From assembly GCF_002305875.1 (NCBI RefSeq), contig NZ_CP022098.1:10230001-10294000 (forward strand): a stretch of DNA of 64,000 nt, written 5' to 3'. The notes below the pieces were generated by a model. The model did no database searches, was not told the DNA's origin, and saw nothing but the letters and a program-made list of their open reading frames with translations. A program made the translations under genes and the position numbers. The stretch is from Cystobacter fuscus (lineage in GTDB: Bacteria > Myxococcota > Myxococcia > Myxococcales > Myxococcaceae). This document shows, piece by piece, positions 52,879 through 61,916 of this stretch (its first letter is position 1; each line of letters opens with the position of its first letter).

Positions 52879-54108
52879 TCAGGCGCCCGTCGGGGTGATG
52901 CCCGTCTCGGCCGCGTTCTTCGCCCGGCGGCGCTCGATGAGCCACACCGCGATCACGCCCATCTCGTAGCACATGAGCATGGGCCCGGCCATGAGCGACA
53001 GGTTCACCACGTCACCGGTGGGGGTGAGGACCGCCGCCAGGATGAGGCACACGACGAAGGCGTGCCGCTGGTACTTGAGGAGGAAGCTCGCCTTGATGAT
53101 GCCCACCACGCCCAGCAGCGCCATCACCAGCGGCAGCTCGAAGATGATGCCGAAGGACAAGAGCAGGAGCAGCACCAGCGACAACTGCTCCTCCATGGTG
53201 AGCATCGGCCGCGTCCACGCCTGCGCCACGTAGCGCGCCTTGCCCAGCGCCAGCTCCTTCTCCAGGCGCCACAGGCCCGCCACCTCCTCGGCCCGGGAGG
53301 GCGCCACGCCCGCCAGCAGGCTCGCCGCCTCGTCCATGGCCCGGCTGGAGGCCGAGAAGTCCTCCCGGGCGTACGCCTCCACCGCCTCCGCGCGCTTCTC
53401 CACCGTCTGCCGCAGCACGACGCGCGCCGGCACCGTGTTGAAGCCCTGCGCCGCCGCGTCCACCAGCCGACCCAGTCCGCTCAGCCGCGCCTCCAGCTCC
53501 ACCTTCTCCGAGGGCTCCCGCGCGGCCTCGGGCATCGCTCCCGCGCCGTCCGCCTTGAGCGCCGTGCTCGTCTCCTGGGCGAGCCTTCCCGCGCGCTCGG
53601 CCTCGCCGATGCTCAGGAAGCGCAGCGCGTCGTCTGCTCTCAGCCGCCCCACGTCCAGCCGCTGCGCCGTCGCCGTGCTCTCCTCCTCGTTGAGGAGGAA
53701 CTGGAACATCGAGGGCAGCACCGCGAAGTAGCAGAACAGCGCGCCCAGCAGGAACGCGAGCGTGCCCATGAACACGAACGGCGAGGCGTAGCGGCGCTCC
53801 TCGGGGTAGAGCCCCGGCGCCACGAAGCCCCAGATCTGCCACAGGAGCACGGGCGTCGTCAGGAAGATGCCGCAGTAGACGCCCACCTTCATGAGGACGT
53901 TGATTTCCTCGATACCCGACGTGTAGACGAGCGAGCGCCCATCGGGCGGCAGCGCGTCCAGCACCGGCCTCATCAACAAGCCGAAGATGGGCCGGGCGAA
54001 CACGAGCGACACGGCCCCGAGGACGAACACCGCGGCGATGCATTTGATCAGGCGGGAACGGAGCTCCGACAGGTGCTCCATCAAACTCATCCGAAGGTCA
54101 TTTTCCAC
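52879..54108 (-). CDS. tatC: Sec-independent translocase TatC with a long periplasmic insert
   Basis: 409 residues (GTG 54108; ATG 54090 is an alternative) against about 250 usually. The N-terminus MSLMEHLSELRSRLIKC and the loop GLYPEERRYASPFV are TatC hallmarks. Helices 1-3 occupy about 20-137 and helices 4-6 about 305-390. Between helices 3 and 4, where the periplasmic P2 loop normally has some 20 residues, there is an insert of about 140 residues (about 141-300). It is rich in Ala/Glu/Arg and predicted helical (RADDALRFLSIGEAERAGRL, ARVVLRQTVEKRAEAVEAYA). TatC recognises twin-arginine signal peptides. tatB lies 18 bp upstream, the usual order. Confidence 0.9.
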   Translation of the reverse strand: MENDLRMSLMEHLSELRSRLIKCIAAVFVLGAVSLVFARPIFGLLMRPVLDALPPDGRSLVYTSGIEEINVLMKVGVYCGIFLTTPVLLWQIWGFVAPGLYPEERRYASPFVFMGTLAFLLGALFCYFAVLPSMFQFLLNEEESTATAQRLDVGRLRADDALRFLSIGEAERAGRLAQETSTALKADGAGAMPEAAREPSEKVELEARLSGLGRLVDAAAQGFNTVPARVVLRQTVEKRAEAVEAYAREDFSASSRAMDEAASLLAGVAPSRAEEVAGLWRLEKELALGKARYVAQAWTRPMLTMEEQLSLVLLLLLSFGIIFELPLVMALLGVVGIIKASFLLKYQRHAFVVCLILAAVLTPTGDVVNLSLMAGPMLMCYEMGVIAVWLIERRRAKNAAETGITPTGA

Positions 54109-54126
54109 GGGTACGGATCTCGGGGG

Positions 54127-54570
54127 CTAGCCGCTCTTGGAGGGGTCCTGCGCCACCGTGCCGGGCAGGGGCTCGGCGGTGGGAACGGGAGAGGGGGCGG
54201 GCAGTTCGGGGGAGTCGGCGGAGGCCGAGGCGGCCAGGGCACCCGGGACCGGCATGGGCGCCACCGGGGCGTCGGGCGAGGCCTCCGGCGCGGGCAGGGA
54301 GGACAGGGACTCGGACGACACGGCCGGCACCGGCGAGGGCAGCACCGCCGGCCTGCCCATGGGCACCGGGGGGCGCGGCTCGTCGTTGAACTCCTGGTCC
54401 ATCTTGTAGAACTCGCGCTCCACCACCGTGCGCACGTCGTCCGTCTGCCGGCGGAACTCGCGCACGAACTTGCCGATGGCCCGGGCGAACTCGGGCAACT
54501 GCTTCGGGCCGAGCACCACCAACGCCGCCACCAAGATGAAGATCAGCTCGCCTGCACCGACGTTGAACAT
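54127..54570 (-). CDS. tatB: Twin-arginine translocase subunit TatB
   Basis: 147 residues from ATG 54570 (a GTG two codons earlier is possible). It has the single N-terminal helix and hinge FNVGAGELIFILVAALVVLG, then PKQLPEFARAIGKFVREFRR amphipathic helix, with the TatB-type Glu in the membrane segment. The C-terminal 80 residues are Pro/Ala/Ser-rich and disordered, longer than in enterobacteria. It forms the receptor complex with TatC, which is encoded directly downstream. TatA is not in the window. Confidence 0.88.
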   Translation of the reverse strand: MFNVGAGELIFILVAALVVLGPKQLPEFARAIGKFVREFRRQTDDVRTVVEREFYKMDQEFNDEPRPPVPMGRPAVLPSPVPAVSSESLSSLPAPEASPDAPVAPMPVPGALAASASADSPELPAPSPVPTAEPLPGTVAQDPSKSG

Positions 54571-54687
54571 GCGCACGGACTCCGAATGAACCGCCCCGGG
54601 TTATGACGCCCCGGGCGGCCTGGTGCAACCCGATGAGTGCCTGTTCGCCCGGCATCCGTCCAGCGCGGACACAAGGCCCGCTCCTTC

Positions 54688-56745
54688 CTAGACCTTGAAG
54701 CGCCGGCTCTCGGCGCGCAGCACCTCGGACTGGCGTTGCAGGCTGTCGATCGCCTCCTCCAGCGCCTTCACCGAGCGTGCCTGATGGTCGGACACGCCCT
54801 TGATGGCCTCCACCGCCTTGAGCACCTGCTCGCTGCCCTTGGTCTGCTCCTTCTGGGCGCGGTTGAGGTGGGTGACCATCTCGTTGATGTTCTCGATGGA
54901 GCGGGTGATCTGCTTGCTGCCGTGGGCCTGCTCCTGGCTGCTTCGCTGCACGTGCACGGTGATGGCCTTCATCCGCTCGGCGCTGTTCATGATCTGCTCG
55001 CCGCCCTTGGCCTGCTCGTTGGAGGCCTTGGAGATCATCTGCACCGTCTGGGAGATGCGCTGGATGGCCTGCGTCACCTGCTTGCTGCCGCGCGCCTGCT
55101 CCACCGTGGCGCGGGCGATCGCCTTGACCATCTGCGTGGACTTCTGGGCGCTGTCGTTGATTTTACGCAGCGTGGCCTCGGCCTCGAGACCCAGTTGCAC
55201 GCCCTCCTCCACGTTGCGCACGCCCAGGTTCATCACCTGCACCGCGTTGCGGCTCTCCTCCTGCACGCTGCTGATGAGGTCGGCGATCTCCTTGGTGGAC
55301 TTGCCGGTGCGGTCGGCCAGATCCTTGATTTCGTCCGCCACCACCGCGAAGCCCTTGCCGTGCTCGCCCGACTGCGCGGCGATGATGGCCGCGTTGAGCG
55401 CGAGCAGGTTGGTCTGCTCGGCCACGTCGTCGATGACGTTGAGGATGTTGCCGATCTCCGAGATGCGCCGGCCCAGGCTGTCGATGACGCCCGAGGCGGT
55501 GAGGCTGGACTCCTTGATGCGGTCCATGCCCTTCATCGTCTTGCGCAGCGCCTCCACGCCCGTCTTGGCGTCCTCGGACACCTGCTCGGACAGGCGCGCC
55601 GTCTCGTTGGCGTTGGCCTCCACCTGGCTGATGGAGCTGTCCATCTGGCTGATGGACGAGCTGGTCTCCTCGGTGGAGTCGCGCAGCTCGTCGATGTTCT
55701 TGGCCACTTCCTTGATGGAGAACGTCATCTCCTCGATGGCGCTCGTGGTCTCCTCCACGCTGCCCGCCATGGCCTGGACGTTCTCGGCCACCTCGTCGTT
55801 GGTGGCGGCCATCTCCATGATGGAGGAGCTGCTCTCCTCGGCGCTCTGGTAGAGCACCTCCACGTTCTCCGCGATGCCGCGCAAGGAAGCGAGCATCTGC
55901 TCCATGGAGGAGGACGTCTCGGCCACCCGGCCCTGGGTGGTGGCGGCGCCCGAGGACACGGTGTTGCCCGCGCGCGACAACTGCTCGATGACGTTGGAGA
56001 CCACCTCGGACACGCCCCGCACCTGGCTGAGCGTCTTGCGCAGGGACTGGCCGATGCTGTCGAGCGCCTCGGCGAGCTGGCCCAGCTCACCTCCGGCGTC
56101 CACCGTCACCCGGTTGGTGAGATCGCCCTCGGCCATCTTGCGCGCCACCGCCATCATCCGCTCCAGGGGCTGGAGGATGAGCTTGTTGGTGACGAAGTAG
56201 ACGAGCGTCACCACCAGCACGAGCCCGGTGACGAAGACCACCACCAGCATGATGGTGAGCTGGCGCTGCATGGCGCGCAGGGGCTCGAAGCTCACCACCA
56301 CCACCACCCGGCACGACTCGGCCCGGCACTGGGGCCCCGGCGCCAGCTCCGTCAGGAGCCGGTCCCCGTTGGGGAGGATGAAGGAGGACTCGGCACCCGG
56401 CCGGAAGAACCGGGACTGCCACTCCGGGAGCCGCTGCGGAGGCTCCCCCCCCTCCAGGAGGAGGCTGCCGTCGCTGGCGACGATGGCGGCGTAGATGAAG
56501 TCCTTGTCCGAGTCGGTCACCCCGCCAACGGCCCTCATGGCGAGCCGATCCGAATCGGGCCGGGCCATCAGGCCCGCCAATTCCTGCGCCTTGGCGCGGC
56601 CATGTTCCATCAACCGGGTCTCGAGGTAGTTCGAGACCAACCAGGAGATGGAGACGTACAGGGTCGCCAGGATGACGGACAGGGTCAGCGTGAACGTGGC
56701 GAGGAGAGCGACTCGAAGACCGGGCTTTTTCAGGCGTCTGAGCAA
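54688..56745 (-). CDS. Methyl-accepting chemotaxis protein
   Basis: About 685 residues if the TTG at 56745 is the start; the frame is open further but no ATG lies near TM1, so the start is uncertain. TM1 is at about 13-38, a small periplasmic domain of about 125 residues at 39-165, TM2 at about 166-189 and HAMP at about 190-243 ([20 protein letters not shown]). The long cytoplasmic coiled coil has the signalling hairpin [20 protein letters not shown], followed by [20 protein letters not shown]. It lacks a C-terminal CheR-binding pentapeptide. No che genes are nearby; it is a stand-alone receptor feeding a cluster elsewhere. Confidence 0.87.
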   Translation of the reverse strand: MLRRLKKPGLRVALLATFTLTLSVILATLYVSISWLVSNYLETRLMEHGRAKAQELAGLMARPDSDRLAMRAVGGVTDSDKDFIYAAIVASDGSLLLEGGEPPQRLPEWQSRFFRPGAESSFILPNGDRLLTELAPGPQCRAESCRVVVVVSFEPLRAMQRQLTIMLVVVFVTGLVLVVTLVYFVTNKLILQPLERMMAVARKMAEGDLTNRVTVDAGGELGQLAEALDSIGQSLRKTLSQVRGVSEVVSNVIEQLSRAGNTVSSGAATTQGRVAETSSSMEQMLASLRGIAENVEVLYQSAEESSSSIMEMAATNDEVAENVQAMAGSVEETTSAIEEMTFSIKEVAKNIDELRDSTEETSSSISQMDSSISQVEANANETARLSEQVSEDAKTGVEALRKTMKGMDRIKESSLTASGVIDSLGRRISEIGNILNVIDDVAEQTNLLALNAAIIAAQSGEHGKGFAVVADEIKDLADRTGKSTKEIADLISSVQEESRNAVQVMNLGVRNVEEGVQLGLEAEATLRKINDSAQKSTQMVKAIARATVEQARGSKQVTQAIQRISQTVQMISKASNEQAKGGEQIMNSAERMKAITVHVQRSSQEQAHGSKQITRSIENINEMVTHLNRAQKEQTKGSEQVLKAVEAIKGVSDHQARSVKALEEAIDSLQRQSEVLRAESRRFKV

Positions 56746-56890
56746 GGCGCCCGGACTGTAGAGAGGTTCTCTGGTGGAGGGCAAGGAACCGGCGCTCCAC
56801 CGCCTGCCCGACGCGCCATTCCCCGGCTGGAGGGGGAGATGGCGAGCGTCTGGACTTCGGCCCCGCCATACTGCATGGGTGGGAGACCCG

Positions 56891-57922
56891 ATGACCCAGA
56901 CGCTGCTGCTGACCGACGCGCTCTTCCTCCAGCATGACCCGGGACCCGACCACCCCGAGTGTCCCGCGCGGTTGGGGCGCATCCTGAGCCTGCTGGAGAG
57001 TCAGCCCATCCCGGGAACGGAGCGCCGGGCCCCCCGCCCGGCCACCGACGAGGAGCTCGCCGCGGTGCACTCCCCCCAGTTGCTCGAGGCCCTGCGGGGG
57101 CTGCGCGGGAAGAGCACGAGCCTGGATCCGGACACGACAATGTCCCCGGACAGCTACGACGCGGCGGTACTGGCGGCCGGGGCCTCGGTGCAGGCGGTGG
57201 AGGAGGTCATGGCGGGCCGGGCGCGCAATGCCTTCGCGCTGGTGCGCCCCCCCGGCCACCACGCCGAGCCGGACCAGGCCATGGGATTCTGCCTGCTGAA
57301 CAACGCGGCCATCGCCGCCGAGGCCGCGCGCCGGCTGGGCGCCCAGCGGGTGCTCATCTTCGACTGGGACGTACACCACGGCAACGGTACCCAGGCGGCC
57401 TTCTGGAAGCGGCGGGACGTGCTCTACATGTCCGCGCACCAGTTCCCCTACTACCCCGGCACGGGAGCCCCCACGGAGATCGGCGAGGGCGAGGGCCTGG
57501 GCTACACCGTCAACTGCGGGCTCCCCGGGGGCTCGGGTGACGCGGACTATGGCGCGCTCTGCGAGCGGCTCTTCCTCCCGGTGGCACGCGCCTGGCGGCC
57601 CGACCTGGTCATCATCTCCGCGGGGTTCGACGCGCACCGCGAGGATCCCATCGGTGGCATGGTCGTCACCGAGCGCGGCTTCGCCGCCATGTGCACGGCG
57701 TTCCAGCGGCTGGCGCGGGACTTCTGCGACGGCCGGCTCGTGCTGCTGCTCGAGGGGGGCTACTCGCTGGAGGGCCTGTCGCGCTCGGTACACGCGTGCG
57801 TGGAGGTGATGGCGGGGCAGCGCGAGGAGCACTTCGTGGAGGGCGTCTCGCGCGACGCGGCCGATGCCCTGCGCCGCAGCCGGGAGGCGCTCCAACCCCA
57901 CTGGCCCGTGTTGGGCCAGTGA
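56891..57922 (+). CDS. Histone-deacetylase-family (class II-like) amidohydrolase
   Basis: 343 residues with GGGAG six bases before the ATG. The deacetylase fold has [17 protein letters not shown] at the N-terminus, [20 protein letters not shown] (two catalytic His), the zinc ligands in [12 protein letters not shown] and [10 protein letters not shown], and [10 protein letters not shown] with the C-terminal active-site Gly/Tyr. Bacterial members deacetylate polyamines, acetoin-pathway proteins or lysines; the substrate here is unknown. An uncharacterised gene and a GST gene follow at short distances and may form an operon. Confidence 0.88.
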   Translation: MTQTLLLTDALFLQHDPGPDHPECPARLGRILSLLESQPIPGTERRAPRPATDEELAAVHSPQLLEALRGLRGKSTSLDPDTTMSPDSYDAAVLAAGASVQAVEEVMAGRARNAFALVRPPGHHAEPDQAMGFCLLNNAAIAAEAARRLGAQRVLIFDWDVHHGNGTQAAFWKRRDVLYMSAHQFPYYPGTGAPTEIGEGEGLGYTVNCGLPGGSGDADYGALCERLFLPVARAWRPDLVIISAGFDAHREDPIGGMVVTERGFAAMCTAFQRLARDFCDGRLVLLLEGGYSLEGLSRSVHACVEVMAGQREEHFVEGVSRDAADALRRSREALQPHWPVLGQ

Positions 57923-57963
57923 GGCGGAGCATGGCAACGACTCGTACAGGGGATGGGTGAGAC

Positions 57964-58506
57964 GTGGATCGTGAAGCCGTGGAGAAGTTGCAGCGCGCGG
58001 GCCTGAAGGTGGAGCAGCCCGAGCTGCTGCGGGTTCCCGTCCAGCGCGACGAGGCGGGCCAGGTGATTGCGGTGGAAGACGCGGTGCCGGTGATGGGCAA
58101 CGAGGGCCTGGTGCTGATCTCGCTCCAGCCCGTCTCGCGCCTGTGGACGGGAACGGCGGTGCCACCGGACCTGAGCCGGACGCCGCCGCCCGAGTACCAC
58201 GCCTTCCTGCTGCTGCTGGAGTCGACGGCCGCCAACTATTGCGCGGCCACGGGCAAGCCCGAGACGGACGACACCTTCGAGCGGCTCTACCGCCAGTTGC
58301 GCCGCAAGCCGGAGGGACGCGACCCCCACCCGCTCTTCTCGTACCTGCGAGGAGCGGCGCGGCTGTACCTGTCCCTGCGCGACACGAGCCAGGCCGAGTT
58401 CGAGGCGGTGCTCAACCGGCTGAGCCAGTCGGCGAAGTGGCATTCCACCCACGTGGGCAGTACCAACTACCACCGCGAGGTGCTCCAGAAGCTATTCGGG
58501 GCCTGA
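57964..58506 (+). CDS. Conserved-looking protein of unknown function, 180 residues
   Basis: GTG start at 57964. A beta-rich N-terminal half ([39 protein letters not shown]) is followed by a helical C-terminal half ([54 protein letters not shown]). There is no signal peptide or transmembrane helix. It sits between the deacetylase-like and GST genes with gaps of 41 and 19 bp, so a shared function is plausible. I do not recognise the family. Confidence 0.75.
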   Translation: MDREAVEKLQRAGLKVEQPELLRVPVQRDEAGQVIAVEDAVPVMGNEGLVLISLQPVSRLWTGTAVPPDLSRTPPPEYHAFLLLLESTAANYCAATGKPETDDTFERLYRQLRRKPEGRDPHPLFSYLRGAARLYLSLRDTSQAEFEAVLNRLSQSAKWHSTHVGSTNYHREVLQKLFGA

Positions 58507-58525
58507 GACGCGGAGGAGACCGGAG

Positions 58526-59209
58526 ATGATCGACCTGTACACGTGGGCGACGCCCAATGGTTACAAGATTTCCGTCACGCTGGAGGAGCTGGGGCTGCCC
58601 TACACGGTGCACCCCATCGACATCGGCAAGGGCGTGCAGAAACAGCCCGACTTCCTGAAGCTCAACCCCAACGGGCGCATCCCGGCCATCGTGGACCGCG
58701 AGGAGGGCGACTTCCCCATCTTCGAGTCGGGGGCGATCATGCTCTACCTGGCGGAGAAGACGGGCAAGCTCATGCCCACGGACCGCAAGGGCCGCTCGCG
58801 GGTGACGCAGTGGCTGATGTTCCAGATGGCGGGCGTGGGGCCCATGCAGGGCCAGGCCAACGTCTTCTTCCGCTACTTCCCGGAGAAGCTCCAACCGGCC
58901 ATCGACCGCTACCAGAACGAGACGCGGCGGCTGTACACCGTGCTCGACACCCAGCTCGCGCGCGGCGAGTACCTCGCGGGGGACTACAGCATCGCGGACA
59001 TCGCCAACTGGGCCTGGGTGCGCGTCCACGCCTGGGCGGGCGTCTCCGTGGAGGGGCTGCCGAACCTGCAGCGCTGGCTCGCCGCCATCGAGCAGCGGCC
59101 CGCGGCGCGCAAGGGCCTCACCGTGCCGCACGAGTCGAAGCTCGACCTCACCAACCCGACCCAGGCCGCCCAGACCGTCCAGTCCGCCCAGTCGATCCTC
59201 CAGCGCTAA
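58526..59209 (+). CDS. Glutathione S-transferase, YfcG/Ure2p-like (nu class)
   Basis: 227 residues with GGAGACCGGAG before the ATG. The thioredoxin-like domain shows [20 protein letters not shown], the GSH-binding cis-Pro region [12 protein letters not shown] and [17 protein letters not shown]. The helical domain has [20 protein letters not shown] and the N-capping stretch [19 protein letters not shown]. In the nu class (TPNG-K motif near the N-terminus) the enzymes act as disulfide-bond reductases rather than conjugating transferases. The last 20 residues are Gln/Ser/Thr-rich. Confidence 0.9.
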   Translation: MIDLYTWATPNGYKISVTLEELGLPYTVHPIDIGKGVQKQPDFLKLNPNGRIPAIVDREEGDFPIFESGAIMLYLAEKTGKLMPTDRKGRSRVTQWLMFQMAGVGPMQGQANVFFRYFPEKLQPAIDRYQNETRRLYTVLDTQLARGEYLAGDYSIADIANWAWVRVHAWAGVSVEGLPNLQRWLAAIEQRPAARKGLTVPHESKLDLTNPTQAAQTVQSAQSILQR

Positions 59210-59256
59210 GCCAGGGGAGCGTCAGCCGCCGTGAGCCTCGCCGCCTTCGCCTGTCC

Positions 59257-59468
59257 AGTTGGGTGAGCAGCTCGGAGTGGGCGGAGTACACGGTAAACGT
59301 GGCGACGAGCGGCACGTATACCGTGTCCGCCCGGGTCGCGACGCAGACGGCCAATGGCAGCTCGTTGCGCATCCTGTTCGACGGAAAGAAGGTGGGCACC
59401 CTCGCCGTGCCGAACACCGGAGAGTGGCAGACCTATACGACGGTGAGCACGCAAGTGAACCTGGAGGG
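59257..59468 (+). pseudogene. CBM6-like carbohydrate-binding domain remnant
   Basis: In the frame with TGG at 59260 the peptide reads WVSSSEWAEYTVNVATSGTY, then TVSARVATQTANGSSLRILF and DGKKVGTLAVPNTGEWQTY. This is a clear CBM6 core (the EWAEYTVNV and G-Y-x-ARVA strands). There is no start, no catalytic domain, and the frame decays after VSTQVNLEG. It is a leftover of a secreted glycoside hydrolase, found in the 438-bp gap after the GST gene; nothing else was seen in that gap. Confidence 0.7.
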
Positions 59469-59647
59469 GCGCAAGTCCCCGGGCTCCCGTCTTCGGGGGG
59501 CTGGCCCGCCCCCTCCCTATACCCGAGGAAAGCCGGGGTCATCCCTTGGTATGAGCAGGATGACATCCCAGTACGATTTCGCCGTTACGGCGTCCGGGTC
59601 ATCATCCCTCCCGTTCCACCGCCATCGAGGCGGAGCACGGGAGGTAG

Positions 59648-60301
59648 ATGATGACCCTGGATGTCACGCGTACCGCGCTACTGTTCGTCGACCCCTATAA
59701 CGACTTCCTGGCGGAGCAAGGCAAGCTATGGCCGATGGTCGCGCAGGTCGCGACCGAGGTCGGCCTTCACGCCCATCTGAAAGCGATCACCCACGCGGCG
59801 CGGACGGCTGGCATCCAGGTCGTGATCGTGCCGCACCATCGCTGGAAGCCGGGCGATCTCGACGGATGGTCGCACCCCAACCCCTATATGGCCGGTGGCT
59901 ATCGGCGCCAGGTATTCGCCGAAGGCACATGGGGTGGCGAGTGGTACCCGGATTTCGCTCCGCGGAGTGGTGACTTGATCTGCACGGAGCACTGGGGTTC
60001 CAGCGGCTTCGCGAACACCAATCTCGACACGATCCTGAAACAGAAGGGCATCACCCACGTCATCCTGATCGGGCTCATCGCCAATACATGCATCGAAAGC
60101 ACGGCCAGGTACGCGGTCGAACTCGGCTATCACGTGACCCTCGTCCGCGACGCGACCGCGGCGGCGAGCGCCGAGGCAATGCGCTGCGCCCATGACATCA
60201 ACGCGCCGACCTATGCCCATGTCGTGACGACGACGGCGGAGCTGGTCAGCGCTCTGGCTCCCCTCGAGCCCCCCCAGGCGGCCGAGAAACAACCCCGATG
60301 A
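59648..60301 (+). CDS. Isochorismatase-family cysteine hydrolase
   Basis: 217 residues, GGGAGGTAG directly before ATG-ATG. The catalytic Asp lies in LLFVDPYNDFLAE and the Cys in GLIANTCIESTARYAVELGY; HHRWKPGDLDGW supplies the lysine region. The family includes nicotinamidases, N-carbamoylsarcosine amidases and isochorismatases; the aromatic HHRW loop does not settle which. The next membrane-protein gene overlaps its stop or follows within 60 bp. GC3 is lower than in core genes, in line with acquisition. Confidence 0.85.
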   Translation: MMTLDVTRTALLFVDPYNDFLAEQGKLWPMVAQVATEVGLHAHLKAITHAARTAGIQVVIVPHHRWKPGDLDGWSHPNPYMAGGYRRQVFAEGTWGGEWYPDFAPRSGDLICTEHWGSSGFANTNLDTILKQKGITHVILIGLIANTCIESTARYAVELGYHVTLVRDATAAASAEAMRCAHDINAPTYAHVVTTTAELVSALAPLEPPQAAEKQPR

Positions 60302-60360
60302 CATCCGCACCACCTCAGAGCAATACCAACGGCTTTGGCCCACAAACAAGGAGCGTCACC

Positions 60361-60873
60361 ATGATACTCGGATTGTCGATATCCACCCTCACCATCATCC
60401 ACGTGCTGTTCAGCCTCGTTGGCATCGCCGCCGGGCTCGTCTGGTTGTTGGCACTCACGAACGGCCGATGGCTATCGTCGGTGAATGTGCTGTTCTTCAC
60501 GACGACCGTGCTCACGACCGTGACCAGCTTCTTGTTCCCAATCACGATCTTCACCCCGGCGCTGGGTGTTGCCATCATTTCCGCGATCGACCTCGCGATC
60601 GCGACCCACGCGTTGCTTCGGATGAACGCTCACCCAGCGGGAAAGACGACCTACATCATCACGGCAACGATCGCGCTCTACCTCAACTGCTTCGTCGGCG
60701 TCGTTCAGGCCTTCCTCAAGATCGCACCATTGCATGCGCTCGCGCCCAACGGCACCGAGCCCCCTTTCGCGGCGGCACAGGCAGCAACGCTCATCGCGTT
60801 CGTCATGCTGGGTATTCTCGCTGTTCGACGGAGCCGGCCGCTCGCCGCGCTGAGCACGCCGAGCGGTGGGTAG
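60361..60873 (+). CDS. Four-helix membrane protein of unknown function
   Basis: 170 residues from ATG 60361, chosen because AAGGAGCG lies at ideal distance; an ATG at 60298 that overlaps the upstream stop (ATGA) would add 21 polar residues. Helices are at about 7-30 (LTIIHVLFSLVGIAAGLVWLL), 42-62, 68-88 (LGVAIISAIDLAIATHALL), 98-118 and 140-158. It is probably co-expressed with the isochorismatase-family enzyme. Family not recognised. Confidence 0.7.
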   Translation: MILGLSISTLTIIHVLFSLVGIAAGLVWLLALTNGRWLSSVNVLFFTTTVLTTVTSFLFPITIFTPALGVAIISAIDLAIATHALLRMNAHPAGKTTYIITATIALYLNCFVGVVQAFLKIAPLHALAPNGTEPPFAAAQAATLIAFVMLGILAVRRSRPLAALSTPSGG

Positions 60874-60874
60874 T

Positions 60875-61505
60875 GTTGGTGTCCAGGAAGCCCACGTCCG
60901 ACGTCCCCTCCCACCCCCCGGAGGATGCCGTGTCCGGCGCTGTGTTCGATATGGGTATGGGTGATGAACGCCGTGGCGGGCTTCTCGAACAGCAGGATGG
61001 CCGAGGCGACCGAGAACGAGCCCGGCAGGTAGTTGCACCCGTAGCTCGAGCACTGGCAGTCACCGCCCGCGTAGCGCACCCGCACGTGCTCCAGGCGGTT
61101 CTGGGATTGAGGCTCCTGGAAGCTCAGTCCCGTCCAATCCCCGGGGGCCGGGACGGCTCGCTCCGAGGTGAACACCACGGGGTGCTGCTCCGTGCCCACG
61201 GCGACCAGTGCGCTGCGTGCGTCATACACCTCGAGCCTCGTCGCGGGTGAGAAGCGCAGCTCCACGCCGGGCTCCAACGTGAGGCGTCCACCGACACCTG
61301 CACCCCCGGGCCCAGCCGCACCACGGCGCACGCCTCCACGGTCACCGGGGCGCTCAGCGACAGGCTCGGCGTGCTCCACGGGCGCTCCCGTGGGCTCGGC
61401 ACAGCCAGGGTCCACGGGCGGTTCCACCTCCGGGCTCGAGCAGCCCACGAAGCAGAGGCTCACGACTCGCCAGGTCCATTCACGAGGCCACTTCGAGTTG
61501 CGCAT
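60875..61505 (-). pseudogene. Beta-helix lipoprotein pseudogene with at least three frameshifts
   Basis: It starts at ATG 61505 with a lipobox-like VVSLCFVGC. One frame gives SSPEVEPPVDPGCAEPTG, then the reading must move to another frame near 61390 (STPSLSLSAPVTVEACAVVR) and back near 61275 (GRLTLEPGVELRFSPATRLE). It continues through QNRLEHVRVRYAGGDCQCSS and THIEHSAGHGILRG. A further shift at a G-run near 60915 gives WEGTSDVGFLDTNT. The 3' end runs into the converging membrane-protein gene, so the C-terminus is lost. The original product was a secreted right-handed beta-helix lipoprotein. Sequencing error at homopolymers could explain one shift but hardly all. Confidence 0.7.
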
Positions 61506-61812
61506 GGGGTCCATTGCTCCAAGTCGCGAGGACAAGGGCTCGACCGTAGCGAGTTCCCTCCCCTCAGGCGCTCTCCGTCACGCCTCGACGCATGACGGTC
61601 GTCATCTCATCCAAATCAGCCATGGTTCAAGGAGAGCACCCTCGTTCACCGCGAGTACGTAAGCGACCGTCCGTTCGAGACGGTGGATGTATGTGATTGG
61701 CGATCCACTGCTCGCCCGGACGATGCCGCGGCACGACGTCGCCATGGGGCCGCGTGGTTCCGGTGCGCGTGTTCATCTCCGAGCACCCGGGCAATGGGGC
61801 CGGCGCCACCTG
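61506..61812. other. Intergenic spacer, no gene seen
   Basis: No frame with start, ribosome site and protein-like composition was found. A short protein-like string (REYVSDRPFETVDVCDW) near 61655-61705 lacks context and may be debris. The promoter of the following hydrolase gene should lie at the right end. Confidence 0.4.
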
Positions 61813-61835
61813 GGCGATGACGTGCCGTCATCGCC
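61813..61835. promoter_or_regulatory. Perfect 10-bp inverted repeat upstream of the oligomer hydrolase
   Basis: GGCGATGACG-TGC-CGTCATCGCC, followed closely by a third GATGACG half. It lies 82 bp before the ATG at 61917 and could be a repressor site or, as RNA, a short hairpin without a T-run. Confidence 0.45.
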
Positions 61836-61916
61836 GATGACGCGCCTGGACAACTCGCTGAAAGGGCCAGGAGCCCCTGTCGCCAGACGCCCAGAAAACG
61901 GAAGATGGATGGCGAC

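Noticed and set aside
51661-54606. 981-codon plus-strand frame opposite the RCK, TatC and TatB genes
   Set aside because: The protein is His/Arg/Gly/Glu-rich without domains, while the minus strand carries three clear families. It is an antisense shadow caused by GC3 bias.
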